A stretch of DNA of 64,000 nt. Origin: Agromyces protaetiae. Lineage in GTDB: Bacteria > Actinomycetota > Actinomycetes > Actinomycetales > Microbacteriaceae. The DNA lies in NCBI RefSeq assembly GCF_004135405.1, contig NZ_CP035491.1:2108001-2172000 (forward strand), in the 5' to 3' direction. Positions 25,636-34,559 of this stretch are shown one piece after another (the first letter of the stretch is position 1; the number at the start of each line of letters is the position of its first letter). The position numbers and the translations under genes are program-made. Below the pieces are notes generated by a model, which worked only from the letters and a program-made list of their open reading frames with translations, did not search any database and was not told the origin of the DNA.

Positions 25636-26512
25636 CGCGTCGCCTCGACCGCCGAGACCGTCGCGAGCGCGCCGCGGAGCGAGGCGATCCAGTCGTCGGT
25701 CACCGACGGGTCGGAGTACGACCCGTGGTGTCCCGGGAAGACCGCGAACGGGGCACCCAACCCCTCTGCGACCGCGCGCGCGGCGCGACCGAGCGGCAGC
25801 TCGAGGCTCAACTGCCCGGCGGCCGCGACGACGGGCACGCCGTTCGCGCGGATCCGGTCGAGCGCTGGCGCGTAGTCGGTGAGCGAGAGCATCTGGTGCT
25901 TCATGTAGAACTCGACGAAGTCGAGCCCGGGCACCTGGTCGGCGCCGGGGCGGATCGCCGCGACCTCCTCGGCCGAGAACGGCTTGCCCGCGTTGAAGGG
26001 CAGCTGCGTGAGCAGCAGGAAGTCGAAGAAGGCCGCCTTGCTGCCCTCGGCCCACGCCGTGCGGTAGATCTCGGCGATCTCGGTCTGTACCGTGTCGGCG
26101 TCGGGCAGCACCCGGACGACGGGCGGCTCGTGCGCGACGAGCCCCGCGACGACCTCGGGATGGTTCGTCGCGAGTTCGAGCCCGACCTCGGCCCCGGCGC
26201 TGCTGCCGAACACGAGCGCACGGGGGTGCCGGCGGCCTGCAGCACCGCGACGACGTCGCGCGCGAGCTGCCCGATCTCGTACCGGCGCGGCTCGTTGCCC
26301 GAGCTGCGGCCGAATCCGCGGGGGTCGTAGGTCACGACCGTGTGATCGGCGGCGAGGTCGTCGACGACGAGCGCGAAGGCGCTCGCATCGCCCGGCGTGC
26401 CGGAGAGCAGCGCGAGCGGGGCGCCCTGCCCGCGCACGTCGAAGACGATGGTGTCGCCTTCGGTGTCGACGGATCCGGTGCGGACGCTCGTGGCGGTTTC
26501 TTGGATGGACAT
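25632..26512 (-). CDS. Alpha/beta hydrolase, frameshifted
   Basis: Start MSIQETATSVRTGSVDTEGD at 26512 after GAGGAG. The N-terminal half has DPRGFGRSSG and the helix DVVAVLQAAGTP. It then breaks: the next block, ALVFGSSAGAEVGLELA (nucleophile elbow GSSAG) through to the His-containing FPGHHGSYSD and the TGA at 25632, lies in another frame. Adding one base to the run GGGGG at 26222-26226 joins the halves as AGTPRALVFGSS. The intact protein would be about 293 residues and looks like a normal esterase/lipase-type hydrolase. Operon with the epoxide-hydrolase-like gene downstream. Divergent from poxB, with 236 bases between them. Confidence 0.75.
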
Positions 26513-26748
26513 GCGGATGACTCCTCGGTTCGTGTGATTCGGGATGTCTCGACGATGTCCCGCGGCGGCGACGAGGCGCGCCAGTGGATGTCCCGGGCGG
26601 ACACCCGGGGCTCGGACGCACCGGGGAGCCGGCGTGGAGCCCACCTGGGGAACGACTGGGGCATCGGCCGGTGCGCACACGGGCGCGCCGCCGGGCAGGT
26701 CGCTGCGACCGTGGAGTCGTCCCCCTGAAGAGAGCACGAGGTCGGAGC

Positions 26749-28485
26749 ATGTCGTTCACCGTCGCGGAACTGATCGTCGACACCCTGGAGCGGGCCGGCG
26801 TGCGCCGCGTCTACGGGCTGCCGGGCGACTCGCTCAACGGACTCACCGACGCGATCCGGCGGAGCCGCGGGTTCACGTGGATGCACGCCCGCCACGAAGA
26901 GGCCGCGGCATTCGCCGCGGCAGGCGAGGCCGCGATCACGGGCGAGCTCGCGGTCGTCGCCGCGAGCTGCGGCCCCGGCAACCTGCACCTCATCAACGGC
27001 CTCTTCGACGCGCAGCGCTCGCGCGTGCCCGTGCTCGTCATCGCGGCGCACATCCCGTCGAGCGAGATCGGCTCGACCTACTTCCAAGAGACCCACCCGC
27101 AAGAGCTGTTCCGCGAGTGCAGCGTCTACGCCGAGCTCGTCTCGACGCCCGCACAACTGCCGTACGTGCTCGAGATCGCCGCCCGCACCGCGGTCGAGCA
27201 GCGCGGCGTCGCCGTGCTCGTCGTGCCCGGAGACATCCTCGTCGCCCAGCTTCCCCGACCCGAGACACGCGCGCCGATCCGTGCGAGCCGGTCGATCGTC
27301 GTGCCGAGCGACGTCGAACTCGACGCCGCCGCGACCGCGCTCGACCGTGCCAGACGCGTGACGATCCTCGCGGGCGCCGGCTGCGCCGGGGCGCACGACG
27401 AGCTCGTCGCCCTCGCCGAACGGCTGCGGGCGCCCGTCGTGCACACCCTGCGCGGCAAGGAGTGGGTCGAACCCGACAACCCGTTCGACGTCGGGATGAC
27501 GGGCCTCCTCGGCGTCGCGTCGGGCTATCACGCCATGCAGGCGTGCGACGCGCTGCTCATCGTCGGCGCCGACTTCCCGTACCGCGAGTTCTACCCCGAC
27601 CATGCCGTCGTCGTGCAGATCGACGTGCGCGGCGAGCAGCTCGGCCGCCGGACCGTGGTCGACGCCCCCCTCGTCGGATCGGCGAAGGAGACGCTCGCCG
27701 CCCTGGCCTCCCGGGTCCGAGCCAAGACGGACACCGCGCACCTCGACCATGCGCTCCGCGACTACGCGGCGACCCGCAACGAGCTCGACGGCTTCGCCGA
27801 CGACGACCGCAACCGCACGCCGATCCACCCGCAGTTCGTCGCACGCATGATCGACGAACTCGCCGCCGACGACGCCGTCTTCATCCCCGATGTCGGGACG
27901 CCCGTGATCTGGGCCGCCCGCTACCTGCGCATGAACGGCCGCAGGCGTCTCATCGGTTCGTTCAACCACGGCAGCATGGCCAACGCCGTGCCGCACGCGA
28001 TCGGCGTGCAGGCGTCGCATCCCGGGCGCCAGGTCGTGACGCTCTCGGGCGACGGCGGGCTCGCGATGATGCTCGGCGACCTCATCACCCTGCAGCAACT
28101 CGATCTGCCCGTGAAGGTCGTCGTCTTCAACAACGGATCGCTCGGCTTCGTCGAACTCGAGATGAAAGCGGCCGGGTACGTGACGTTCGGCACCGACCTG
28201 GCGAACCCGAACTTCGCCGACGTCGCCCGGGCGCTCGGCATGCACGGTCGCCGCGTCGACCACCCCGACGATCTCGCCGAAGCCCTGCGCACGGCGTTCG
28301 CCCACGACGGCGCCGCACTCATCGAGGTCATGACGGCCCGTCAAGAGCTCGCGCTGCCACCCGCCATCCGCGCGGCGCAAGCCGAAGGCTTCGCCCTCTA
28401 CGCCACCCGCAGCGTGCTCTCGGGCCGCGCCGACGAGCTCATCGAGCTCGCGAGAACCAACCTCACGAGAAGGATCCGCCCATGA
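26749..28485 (+). CDS. poxB: Thiamine-diphosphate enzyme, pyruvate:quinone dehydrogenase type (PoxB)
   Basis: 578 residues, ATG 26749. Three domains of the ThDP-oxidase family are readable. The PYR domain has the activating Glu in RHEEAAAFAA (~46-55). The central Rossmann-like domain includes TILAGAGCAGAHDELV. The PP domain has the ThDP/Mg motif GDGGLAMMLGDL ending in VVVFNNGS (~438-470). PoxB converts pyruvate to acetate and CO2, passes electrons to the quinone pool, and is stationary-phase linked in E. coli. A related acetolactate- or oxalyl-type activity cannot be excluded by eye. The stop overlaps the ATG of the next gene, starting a three-gene operon. Confidence 0.83.
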   Translation: MSFTVAELIVDTLERAGVRRVYGLPGDSLNGLTDAIRRSRGFTWMHARHEEAAAFAAAGEAAITGELAVVAASCGPGNLHLINGLFDAQRSRVPVLVIAAHIPSSEIGSTYFQETHPQELFRECSVYAELVSTPAQLPYVLEIAARTAVEQRGVAVLVVPGDILVAQLPRPETRAPIRASRSIVVPSDVELDAAATALDRARRVTILAGAGCAGAHDELVALAERLRAPVVHTLRGKEWVEPDNPFDVGMTGLLGVASGYHAMQACDALLIVGADFPYREFYPDHAVVVQIDVRGEQLGRRTVVDAPLVGSAKETLAALASRVRAKTDTAHLDHALRDYAATRNELDGFADDDRNRTPIHPQFVARMIDELAADDAVFIPDVGTPVIWAARYLRMNGRRRLIGSFNHGSMANAVPHAIGVQASHPGRQVVTLSGDGGLAMMLGDLITLQQLDLPVKVVVFNNGSLGFVELEMKAAGYVTFGTDLANPNFADVARALGMHGRRVDHPDDLAEALRTAFAHDGAALIEVMTARQELALPPAIRAAQAEGFALYATRSVLSGRADELIELARTNLTRRIRP

Positions 28486-29057
28486 GTCTCATCAGATCGC
28501 TTGCAACCGGTGTCGCGGCGGGCGCCGTCGCGGGCGCCGCCGGCACCATCGCGATGGACGCCGTCTGGTACCGCCGATACCGGAAGGGCGGCGGCCGGGC
28601 GCGCTTCACGCGCTGGGAGTTCGCCGACGACGTCACGACATGGGATGACGCGTCCGCACCGGGACAGGTGGGCCGGAAGGCCCTCGAGCTCCTCACAGGA
28701 GAGACCCCGCCCGACTCGTGGGCGAGGCCCGCGACGAACGCCGTGCACTGGGCGACGGGGGTCGGATGGGGCGCCGTGTTCGGCCTCGCCGGGGCGGTCG
28801 TCTCGCGGGCGACGGCCTCGTACGCCACGGCCTCGCGCACGGGCGGCACGCGCGCGATCGCGGCCCGCGTCGCGCTCGCCGCGTCGCTCGGCCCCGCCGC
28901 CTGGCTCACGAGCTACGCGACACTGCCGCTGCTCGGCGTGTACCGGCCGATCTGGAAGTACGACGCCGGCACGCTCGGCAAGGACCTCTCCGCGCATCTC
29001 GTGTTCGGCCTCGTCACCGCGTCGACGCACGCGTTGCTCACCTGGAGGAAGCGATGA
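28482..29057 (+). CDS. Hypothetical membrane protein in the poxB operon
   Basis: 191 residues. An N-terminal hydrophobic glycine/alanine helix (LATGVAAGAVAGAAGTIAMDAVWY) is followed by the basic YRRYRKGGGRARF and a soluble-looking stretch with TRWEFADDV. Two or three more hydrophobic segments follow. I do not recognise a named family. Both ends overlap neighbours by ATGA (poxB before, SDR after), so it belongs to one translationally coupled unit. It could be a membrane partner, but nothing in the sequence proves it. Confidence 0.75.
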   Translation: MSLIRSLATGVAAGAVAGAAGTIAMDAVWYRRYRKGGGRARFTRWEFADDVTTWDDASAPGQVGRKALELLTGETPPDSWARPATNAVHWATGVGWGAVFGLAGAVVSRATASYATASRTGGTRAIAARVALAASLGPAAWLTSYATLPLLGVYRPIWKYDAGTLGKDLSAHLVFGLVTASTHALLTWRKR

Positions 29058-29791
29058 ACGCAGCACCCATCGCCCTCGTCACGGGAGCCAATAAGGGCCT
29101 CGGGTTCGCGACCGCGCGCCTGCTCGCCGAGCGCGGCCTGACGGTGCTGCTCGGCAGCCGCGACGCGGCGCGGGGCGAGGCATCCGTCGCCGCGTTGCGT
29201 TCAGAGGGCCTTGCCGTCGAGTTGCTCGTCATCGACCTCACCGACGACGACTCGGTCGCGGCCGCCGCGCGCGAGATCGACGAGCGGCACGGTCGCCTCG
29301 ACGTCCTCGTGAACAACGCGGGCGTGCTCGTGCGTCGGCCCGCCCTCGAGGTGACCGCGGGCGACATGCACGCCGAGTTCGAGACGAACGTCTTCGGACT
29401 GGTGCGCGTCGTGCACGCGATGCTCCCGCTCCTTCGCCGCGCGGAGGCGCCGCGCATCGTGAACGTGTCGAGCGACTCCGCGAGCTTCGCGTACACGGCC
29501 GACCCCGCGACGATGTTCGGTCAGTCGCACGAGTCGTTCGTCTACTCGGCGGCGAAAGCCGCGGTCAACATGCTGACCCTCAAGTACGCGCTCGCGTTCG
29601 CGGCCGACCCCGCGCTCGCACACGTGAAGATCAACGCCGTCACGCCCGGCTACACGGCGACCGACCTCAACGGCTTCCGCGGCACCAAGACGCCCGAGGA
29701 GGGCGCGGCGGCGGTCGTGGAGTGGGCGACCGCGGGGCCGGATGCCTCGACGGGCGGCTTCTTCGACGATGCCGGCCGGGTGCCGTGGTGA
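29054..29791 (+). CDS. Short-chain dehydrogenase/reductase (carbonyl-reductase-like)
   Basis: 245 residues, ATG 29054 after GGAGGAAG. It has the SDR features TGANKGLG (~10-17), NNAG, VNVSSDSASF with the catalytic Ser, and Tyr-Lys in YSAAKAAVNML. The loop between Ser and Tyr is long (about 20 residues), as in carbonyl-reductase-type SDRs. It is the last gene of the poxB operon. The final block PDASTGGFFDDAGRVPW fits the family end. Confidence 0.87.
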   Translation: MNAAPIALVTGANKGLGFATARLLAERGLTVLLGSRDAARGEASVAALRSEGLAVELLVIDLTDDDSVAAAAREIDERHGRLDVLVNNAGVLVRRPALEVTAGDMHAEFETNVFGLVRVVHAMLPLLRRAEAPRIVNVSSDSASFAYTADPATMFGQSHESFVYSAAKAAVNMLTLKYALAFAADPALAHVKINAVTPGYTATDLNGFRGTKTPEEGAAAVVEWATAGPDASTGGFFDDAGRVPW

Positions 29792-29813
29792 GCGGCGCTC
29801 GACTGAGTAGTGA

Positions 29814-29831
29814 AGGTTGGCCTGCCAACCT
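29814..29831. terminator. Inverted repeat after the poxB operon
   Basis: AGGTTGGC-CT-GCCAACCT forms an 8-bp stem 22 bases after the SDR stop. It may be a short terminator or a protein-binding palindrome. The sequence GTGAAGGTT next to it recurs about 36 bases on. Confidence 0.45.
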
Positions 29832-29849
29832 AAGGATCGGCGAGAGTGA

Positions 29850-29984
29850 AGGTTCCGCGGGAACGTCGCACGCGGAATCCTCGTCCAGGGCAACTCGCGC
29901 CGTCGCAACCGCATCTGGGTGGCACGCGACATCATCGCCGCGCTCGATGCCTTCGCCGACCGGAGCAGCCGCTCAGGCGTGTGA
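29850..29984 (+). pseudogene. Remnant of a Fic-family protein C-terminus
   Basis: Read in the frame ending at the TGA 29982-29984, this stretch gives GNVARGILVQGNS, then RRRNRIWVARDIIAALDAFAD. This resembles the winged-helix end of Fic/DOC AMP-transferases, whose tail typically reads RNR-x-W/Y-x-A-x-D/E-V-x-x-ALD-x-FA. No start codon or HPFxxGNGR core precedes it; an in-frame stop lies at 29847-29849. So only about 45 codons survive. It overlaps the 3' end of the CPBP gene on the other strand by 12 bases. Confidence 0.5.
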
Positions 29985-30893
29985 GCGCGACACCGACACG
30001 GTGACCGCGGTCGCCGTCACGCCGTCGAGCGCGAGGTCCCGCGCCGAGGTCTCGCGCAGGTAGTGGTCGAACCCGAGCCGCCCGCGTGTGAAGAGCACGA
30101 TGAGCAGTGCCGCGCCGCCGAATCCGACGAAGCCGTTCACGAGGCTCCCCGCCTGGGCGGGGAACATCGGCCCGATGTAGATCGAGAACGCGTTGATCGA
30201 CGTGTGAGCGAGCACCGTCATGAAGAGGCTGCCGCGTGTGCGGTTGTAGATCCACGTGAGGAGCACGGCGATCGGCAGCACCGACGCGATGTAGACGAGC
30301 ATCGCGGGAAGGTCGACCCCGCCGTTCTGCGCCGCCCACGCGGGCATCATGTACTGCGGGAAGTGCCAGAGCGCCCAGATCACCCCGAGTACGAGCGTGC
30401 CGACGATCGGCCCCCACTGCCCGAAGCGGGTTTCGAGCCGGGGGAGCGCGAACCCGCGCCAGCCCGGCTCTTCGAGGAGCGGCCCGCCGACGAGGAGCAC
30501 GAGCGGGAAGTTCCACAGATAGCTCGCCCACCCGCCCGGCACGGCCTGCATCGAGACATCCATCGATGCGAGCGCGCCCGGCAGCACGACCGTGCCCGCG
30601 ACGAGCACGGCGGGGATGCCGAGGAGCACGACGACGTACCAGACCCACGAGACCCGCACCCGCACGAGTCCGCGGAGGAGCCGCAGAATGCCCGCGCGCC
30701 CGTTGACGATCGCCTGCACGGTGAACGCCGCGACGAACGGGCCGGCCGTGATGCACACGATCGTGACCCACGTCGTCGGCAGGTCGGGATCGGGCAGCAC
30801 GTGCGCGAGCACGACGATCCACGAGATCGCGAGGGCGATCACGAAGTAGCTGACGAGCGGGAATCGTCGCACGAAGTTCGGTCGGGCGGTCAT
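29973..30893 (-). CDS. CPBP family intramembrane metalloprotease
   Basis: 306 residues with about eight hydrophobic helices. The glutamic-protease/CAAX-like motifs are clear: EEPGWRGFALPRLE (EEXXXR, ~149-162), WALWHFPQY (FXXXH-type block, ~186-194), and HTSINAFSIYIG. These residues place the active site in the membrane. CPBP proteins process prenylated or bacteriocin-type substrates or act in immunity; no bacteriocin gene is seen nearby. The start is MTARPNFVRRFPLVSYF at 30893. It is downstream of the decayed serine hydrolase on the same strand. Confidence 0.88.
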   Translation of the reverse strand: MTARPNFVRRFPLVSYFVIALAISWIVVLAHVLPDPDLPTTWVTIVCITAGPFVAAFTVQAIVNGRAGILRLLRGLVRVRVSWVWYVVVLLGIPAVLVAGTVVLPGALASMDVSMQAVPGGWASYLWNFPLVLLVGGPLLEEPGWRGFALPRLETRFGQWGPIVGTLVLGVIWALWHFPQYMMPAWAAQNGGVDLPAMLVYIASVLPIAVLLTWIYNRTRGSLFMTVLAHTSINAFSIYIGPMFPAQAGSLVNGFVGFGGAALLIVLFTRGRLGFDHYLRETSARDLALDGVTATAVTVSVSRSHA

Positions 30894-30934
30894 GGTCGGG
30901 CCTTCCGTGGGGTGGGTGCTGCGATCTCCGGATG

Positions 30935-31647
30935 TCACGAGCCCGTGCCCTGGGACGGGTCGATCGCGTCGATGATCGCGACGGCGATCGAGAGGGTCGG
31001 CGTCGTCGAGTTCGTCGACTCGTTGCCGACGATCGCGATCTGCGTGCCGGTCTTCGGGCGCGTGAGCACGACCGACGAGAAGCCGAAGATGGCGCCGTCG
31101 TGGCCGAGATACTCGTTGAAGTTCGTGATCCCGAGGCCGTAGCCGAAGTCGAGCGTCTGCCCCGCGAACTTCGAGGTCTTCAACCGCGCGCGCTGGGTCT
31201 CGGCGGTGAGCAGTCGGCCGTCGACGAGCACCTCGGGCACATACGGCGTCGGGTGCGGTGCCGGGAGGGTCGTGGATGTCGGATACGAGGTGCGGTCGAG
31301 CCCGAGCGGGTCGAGAATGCGCCGCTGGACGAGCTCGTGGAGCGGCGCTCCGTCGAGCCGTTCGGCGATCGCGCCGAGGAGGGCGTAGTTCGAGTCGCAG
31401 TACGACACCTGGTCGCCCGGGGCGAAGAGCGGGTCGTTCCGTCTGAGGACCGCGATCGTGTCGTCGAGGCTCACGGCATCGTCGGGTCGGCCGTGAAGGC
31501 CGCGACGAACGCGTCGTCGGCCGTGAAGTCGAAGATCCCCGATTCATCCGCCAGTCGTTCAGTCGCTCCGGGAGCGCACGCGGCGAGCGTTCCCGCGGCG
31601 AACGCCCCGCCTGCACCCAGCAGGAGTGTCCGACGTGTGACGGCCAC
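30935..31647 (-). pseudogene. Serine hydrolase (beta-lactamase family), internally deleted
   Basis: The N-terminal piece from GTG 31647 (GGAGGGG upstream) has a twin-arginine/lipoprotein-like signal, TRRTLLLGAGGAFAAGTLAAC, then stops at 31471. The C-terminal piece continues in another frame: LFAPGDQVSYCDSNYALLG, the YxN region of penicillin-binding-protein-like hydrolases, then IFEPLG-type text (RILDPLGLDRTSYP) and the end at 30935. The segment that should hold the catalytic SxxK is missing altogether. The 13-base direct repeat GTCGGCCGTGAAG (31486-31498 and 31517-31529) lies at the junction and may have mediated the loss. It is not functional as sequenced. Confidence 0.7.
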
Positions 31648-31719
31648 GACCCCTCCGCTCCAGCCGCAGCCCGCGCTGCGGCCCGGTCGCATGATCCGTC
31701 GAGCCGAGGCATCCGTCTG

Positions 31720-32394
31720 TCACCTGGGCGACACTCTCGCGAGCTTCGCGAGCGCTGCAACGTAGGAGAGGTGCAGGAGTCGGGGCGAGTCGACGCGGAT
31801 GAGCCTGTCGTGGGCGAGGCGCGCGAGCGCCGTGTTGAGCGTCTGCCGGGTCACGCCGAGGCGCGCAGCGAGTTCGGACTGGGTGCCGGGCAGTGCGACC
31901 GAGCCGGCTTCATCGGCCCAGTCGAGCAGGACCCGGGCGAGCCGACCGGTGACATCGACGAAGACGAGGTCGGCGACGGCGGTCGTGAGCGTCGTGACGA
32001 CGACCGCGAGATCGGTCGCGAAGCGCAGTAGGCACTGCGGCTCGGTCTCGAGCACGCGCCGGAGCGCGGTCGCCGGCAGGGCGAGCGCCGTCCCGGCTGT
32101 CAGGACGTGCGCCGAGACGGTGAAGACGGGGCCGGCCAGGAAGTCGACGCGTCCGCACAGTTCGCCGGGCCCCGCGATGTGGGCGGTCACGGTCGCGCCC
32201 TCGGGCGAGGTCATGGTCGCTGCGACGCGGCCCTCGACGAGGAGGTACGTCCACTCGACCGGGTCGCCCTCGTGGAAGAGGAACTCGTGGCGCGCGAACG
32301 CGCGGATCTCGCCTGCCGCCGCGAGCCGCTCGAGCGCTGGAGCGGACGCGACCGCGAGGAACGGCACCTCGGCGAGCACCCCGATGCGATCCAC
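31720..32394 (-). CDS. Crp/Fnr family transcriptional regulator
   Basis: 224 residues. The N-terminal cyclic-nucleotide-binding-like barrel is readable from the FLFHEGDPVEWTYLLVEGRV block to GELCGRVDFLAG. The C-terminal winged helix has LPGTQSELAARLGVTRQTLNTAL as the recognition region. Arg in the phosphate-binding cassette is not obvious, so cAMP binding is doubtful. There is no Fnr-type cysteine cluster. The GTG start at 32394 sits directly after GGAGG, an awkwardly short spacing, so the true start could be a little further downstream. It probably controls nearby genes, but no operators are evident. Confidence 0.85.
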   Translation of the reverse strand: MDRIGVLAEVPFLAVASAPALERLAAAGEIRAFARHEFLFHEGDPVEWTYLLVEGRVAATMTSPEGATVTAHIAGPGELCGRVDFLAGPVFTVSAHVLTAGTALALPATALRRVLETEPQCLLRFATDLAVVVTTLTTAVADLVFVDVTGRLARVLLDWADEAGSVALPGTQSELAARLGVTRQTLNTALARLAHDRLIRVDSPRLLHLSYVAALAKLARVSPR

Positions 32395-32466
32395 CCTCCG
32401 ATCGTGGCATGCACGCGCGACCGCGGGCGAGTGTGCGCTCGTCGTCCCCGTCAGCTCTCGTCCCTG

Positions 32467-33471
32467 TCAGCTCTCGTCCCCATCGTGCCGCCGACCGGCC
32501 ACCCCGCCGAGCCATCCCCGGCGCCGGAACATGAGGTAGGCGACGAGATCGAGCGCGAGCATGACGACGACGACGCCGATCCAGCCGAACTCCCAGTGGA
32601 GCATCGGAAGGTTCTTGAAATTCATGCCGTACACGCCGGCGATGACGGTCGGGATCGCGAGCAGCGCCGCGAATGCCGAGATGGTCCGCATGTCCTGGTT
32701 CTGGCGGGTCGCGACATTCGACTGGTGACTCGACACGACGGCGTCGAGGGCCGCATGCTCGTCGGCCGCGAGTTTCGCAACGCCCTGCACGTCGTGTTCG
32801 AGGTGAGTGAAGTAGGCACGGAGTTCCGGCTCGGCCGAAGTCGCGGCCTCGATCTCGCGGCGAGCGTCGAGGAGTGCGTCGGCGAGTCCCGACGCGGCTC
32901 GGTCGATCCGGCCGATGCGCTGGCGCAGTCGGTAGATGCGGCGGTAGTCCTCTCGAACGCGGCTGTCGAACACCTCGGCTTCGACCTCGTCGAGTTCGCG
33001 CTCGACGTCGGCGCCGAGTTCGATGAAGTCGTGGACGACGGCGTCGAGCACGCGGTAGAGCGCAGAGATCGGCGTCGCAGCCGGCACAGGCTCGGTGCCC
33101 GCCAGGGCGACGTCGAGGTCACGGATCCCGTTCGCCGGCCCTCGCTGGACGATGAGCAGTTCGCGTTCGTCGAAGACGAACGCGAGGTCGCCGTCGGTCG
33201 TCGCAGGTTCGACCCCGCCGGGGTCGACGTCCCAGATCGTGAGATAGCGGCATCCGTCGAGGTTCTCGAACTTCGGATGCTGGCGGCCTTCGAGCAGATC
33301 GTCGACGACGAGCGGGTGAAGCGAGATGCGATCCTGCACCCGCTCGAGTGCCGTTCGGTCAGGATTCACGAGCCGGATCGGCTGGAACCGCGGACCCGAT
33401 CCGGGCGCGTGGTGGCGCTCGGTCGGGGTCGGGATGTCTCTCGCGATGTGCTTCGACGTCTCGAGGCTCAT
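32467..33471 (-). CDS. corA: CorA-type magnesium/cobalt transporter
   Basis: 334 residues. A long soluble, helix-rich N-terminal domain is followed by two C-terminal transmembrane helices. The selectivity loop YGMNFKNLPML lies between them (GMN motif, ~293-295), and the tail ends in Arg/Asp-rich residues. It forms pentameric Mg2+/Co2+ channels. ATG 33471 overlaps the TGA of the small membrane protein upstream (ATGA), so both are made from one mRNA. The N-terminal residues MSLETSKHIARDIPTPTERHH are variable in the family. Confidence 0.93.
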   Translation of the reverse strand: MSLETSKHIARDIPTPTERHHAPGSGPRFQPIRLVNPDRTALERVQDRISLHPLVVDDLLEGRQHPKFENLDGCRYLTIWDVDPGGVEPATTDGDLAFVFDERELLIVQRGPANGIRDLDVALAGTEPVPAATPISALYRVLDAVVHDFIELGADVERELDEVEAEVFDSRVREDYRRIYRLRQRIGRIDRAASGLADALLDARREIEAATSAEPELRAYFTHLEHDVQGVAKLAADEHAALDAVVSSHQSNVATRQNQDMRTISAFAALLAIPTVIAGVYGMNFKNLPMLHWEFGWIGVVVVMLALDLVAYLMFRRRGWLGGVAGRRHDGDES

Positions 33472-33632
33472 GCCCCGGTTCGGCCGGAGATGGCCCGCAG
33501 CAACCACGCGATCACGGCGATCGCGAGCAGCACCAGGCCGACCCACAGCAGGAAGTTGAGCGACTGCACGAGTCCGCCGGTGATCGCGAGGACGACGGCG
33601 ATGACGACGATGATGATGAGCAGGATGTTCAT
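33468..33632 (-). CDS. Small membrane protein upstream of corA
   Basis: 54 residues: MNILLIIIVVIAVVLAITGG, then a second hydrophobic helix (LNFLLWVGLVLLAIAVIAWLL) and a short basic tail. The start is supported by GAGGAGGG 9 bases upstream, and the stop overlaps the corA ATG. Such two-helix mini-proteins are common in actinobacteria and are annotated only as membrane proteins. Tight coupling to corA suggests a joint role, but this is inference. Confidence 0.75.
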   Translation of the reverse strand: MNILLIIIVVIAVVLAITGGLVQSLNFLLWVGLVLLAIAVIAWLLRAISGRTGA

Positions 33633-33774
33633 ATCGATCCCTCCTCAGGCGTGGGCGCGGAAGGTCCGCGACCAGATTCCTCCACGTTAGGAATGGCGGC
33701 GGCCGCCCGGCAGGGGGTTGACGCGCCGGTACGCGGGCAGGCATTCGCGCGCGCGTGGCGCCTATCCTGAGCCC

Positions 33775-34551
33775 GTGGGGGAAAGCACAGCGGGCGGGCG
33801 GCACGGCGGCACCCTGATCCTCCTCCGCCACGGCGAGAGCCAGGGCAACGCCGACGGGCTCTTCACGGGCGTGCTCGACGTGCCGATCACCGAGCGGGGG
33901 CGCGAAGAAGCGGCGCACGCCGCGCGGCTGCTCGATGCCGCAGGGCTTCGGCCTGCGAAGTGGTTCAGTTCGCCGCTGCAACGGGTGACGGCGACGGTCG
34001 AGGTGCTTCAGGAAGCGCTGGGGGCGTCTGCCGCCGACGTCACCGTCGTCGAGGACTGGCGTCTCGCCGAACGCAATTACGGCGCGCTCACGAACCGTAC
34101 GAAGGCCGAGGTCCGGGCCGAGTTCGGCGAGGAGCGGTTCCGGTTCTGGCGCCGGTCGCTGCACGGGCGCCCGCCCGCGCTCGACGACGTGCAGTGGGCG
34201 GAACTGTTTCCGGCAGGAGGCATCCAACCGCCGCTCCTCGTCGGCCGGACCGAGAGCCTCGCCGACGTCGTCGTGCGCGTGGCGCCCGTGTACCTCGACG
34301 AGATCGTCCCGGCGCTCGCGAGCGGCGCCGACGTCCTCGTCGTCGCGCACGGCAACTCGCTGCGGGCGCTGTGCGCGATCCTCGACGACCTCGATGAGCG
34401 CGAGATCGAAGACCTCAATCTGCCGACGGGCTACCCGCTCGTCTACAACTCCGACGAACGAGGGGTGCCGGTTCCGCGCAGCGGCCGGTACCTCGACGCG
34501 GATGCCGCGACCGCCGCCGCCCGGAAGGTCGCCGCCGAAGGCGGCACGTAG
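33775..34551 (+). CDS. Histidine phosphatase family protein (phosphoglycerate-mutase-like)
   Basis: 258 residues. The phosphohistidine motif LLRHGESQGNADGLFTG (~18-34) is the dPGM type, with a second catalytic block LAERNYGALTNRTKAEV and a third VVAHGNSLRALCAIL. It ends with YNSD and a variable C-terminus. The close match to dPGM blocks suggests 2,3-bisphosphoglycerate-dependent phosphoglycerate mutase (GpmA), but a broad phosphatase cannot be excluded. GTG 33775 follows TATCCT by 6 bases with no Shine-Dalgarno, so the mRNA is probably leaderless. Confidence 0.83.
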   Translation: MGESTAGGRHGGTLILLRHGESQGNADGLFTGVLDVPITERGREEAAHAARLLDAAGLRPAKWFSSPLQRVTATVEVLQEALGASAADVTVVEDWRLAERNYGALTNRTKAEVRAEFGEERFRFWRRSLHGRPPALDDVQWAELFPAGGIQPPLLVGRTESLADVVVRVAPVYLDEIVPALASGADVLVVAHGNSLRALCAILDDLDEREIEDLNLPTGYPLVYNSDERGVPVPRSGRYLDADAATAAARKVAAEGGT

Positions 34552-34559
34552 GCGCCGCC

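Noticed and set aside
26332-28380. A 682-codon minus-strand frame opposite poxB
   Set aside because: Shadow of the ThDP enzyme; no ribosome binding site or motifs.
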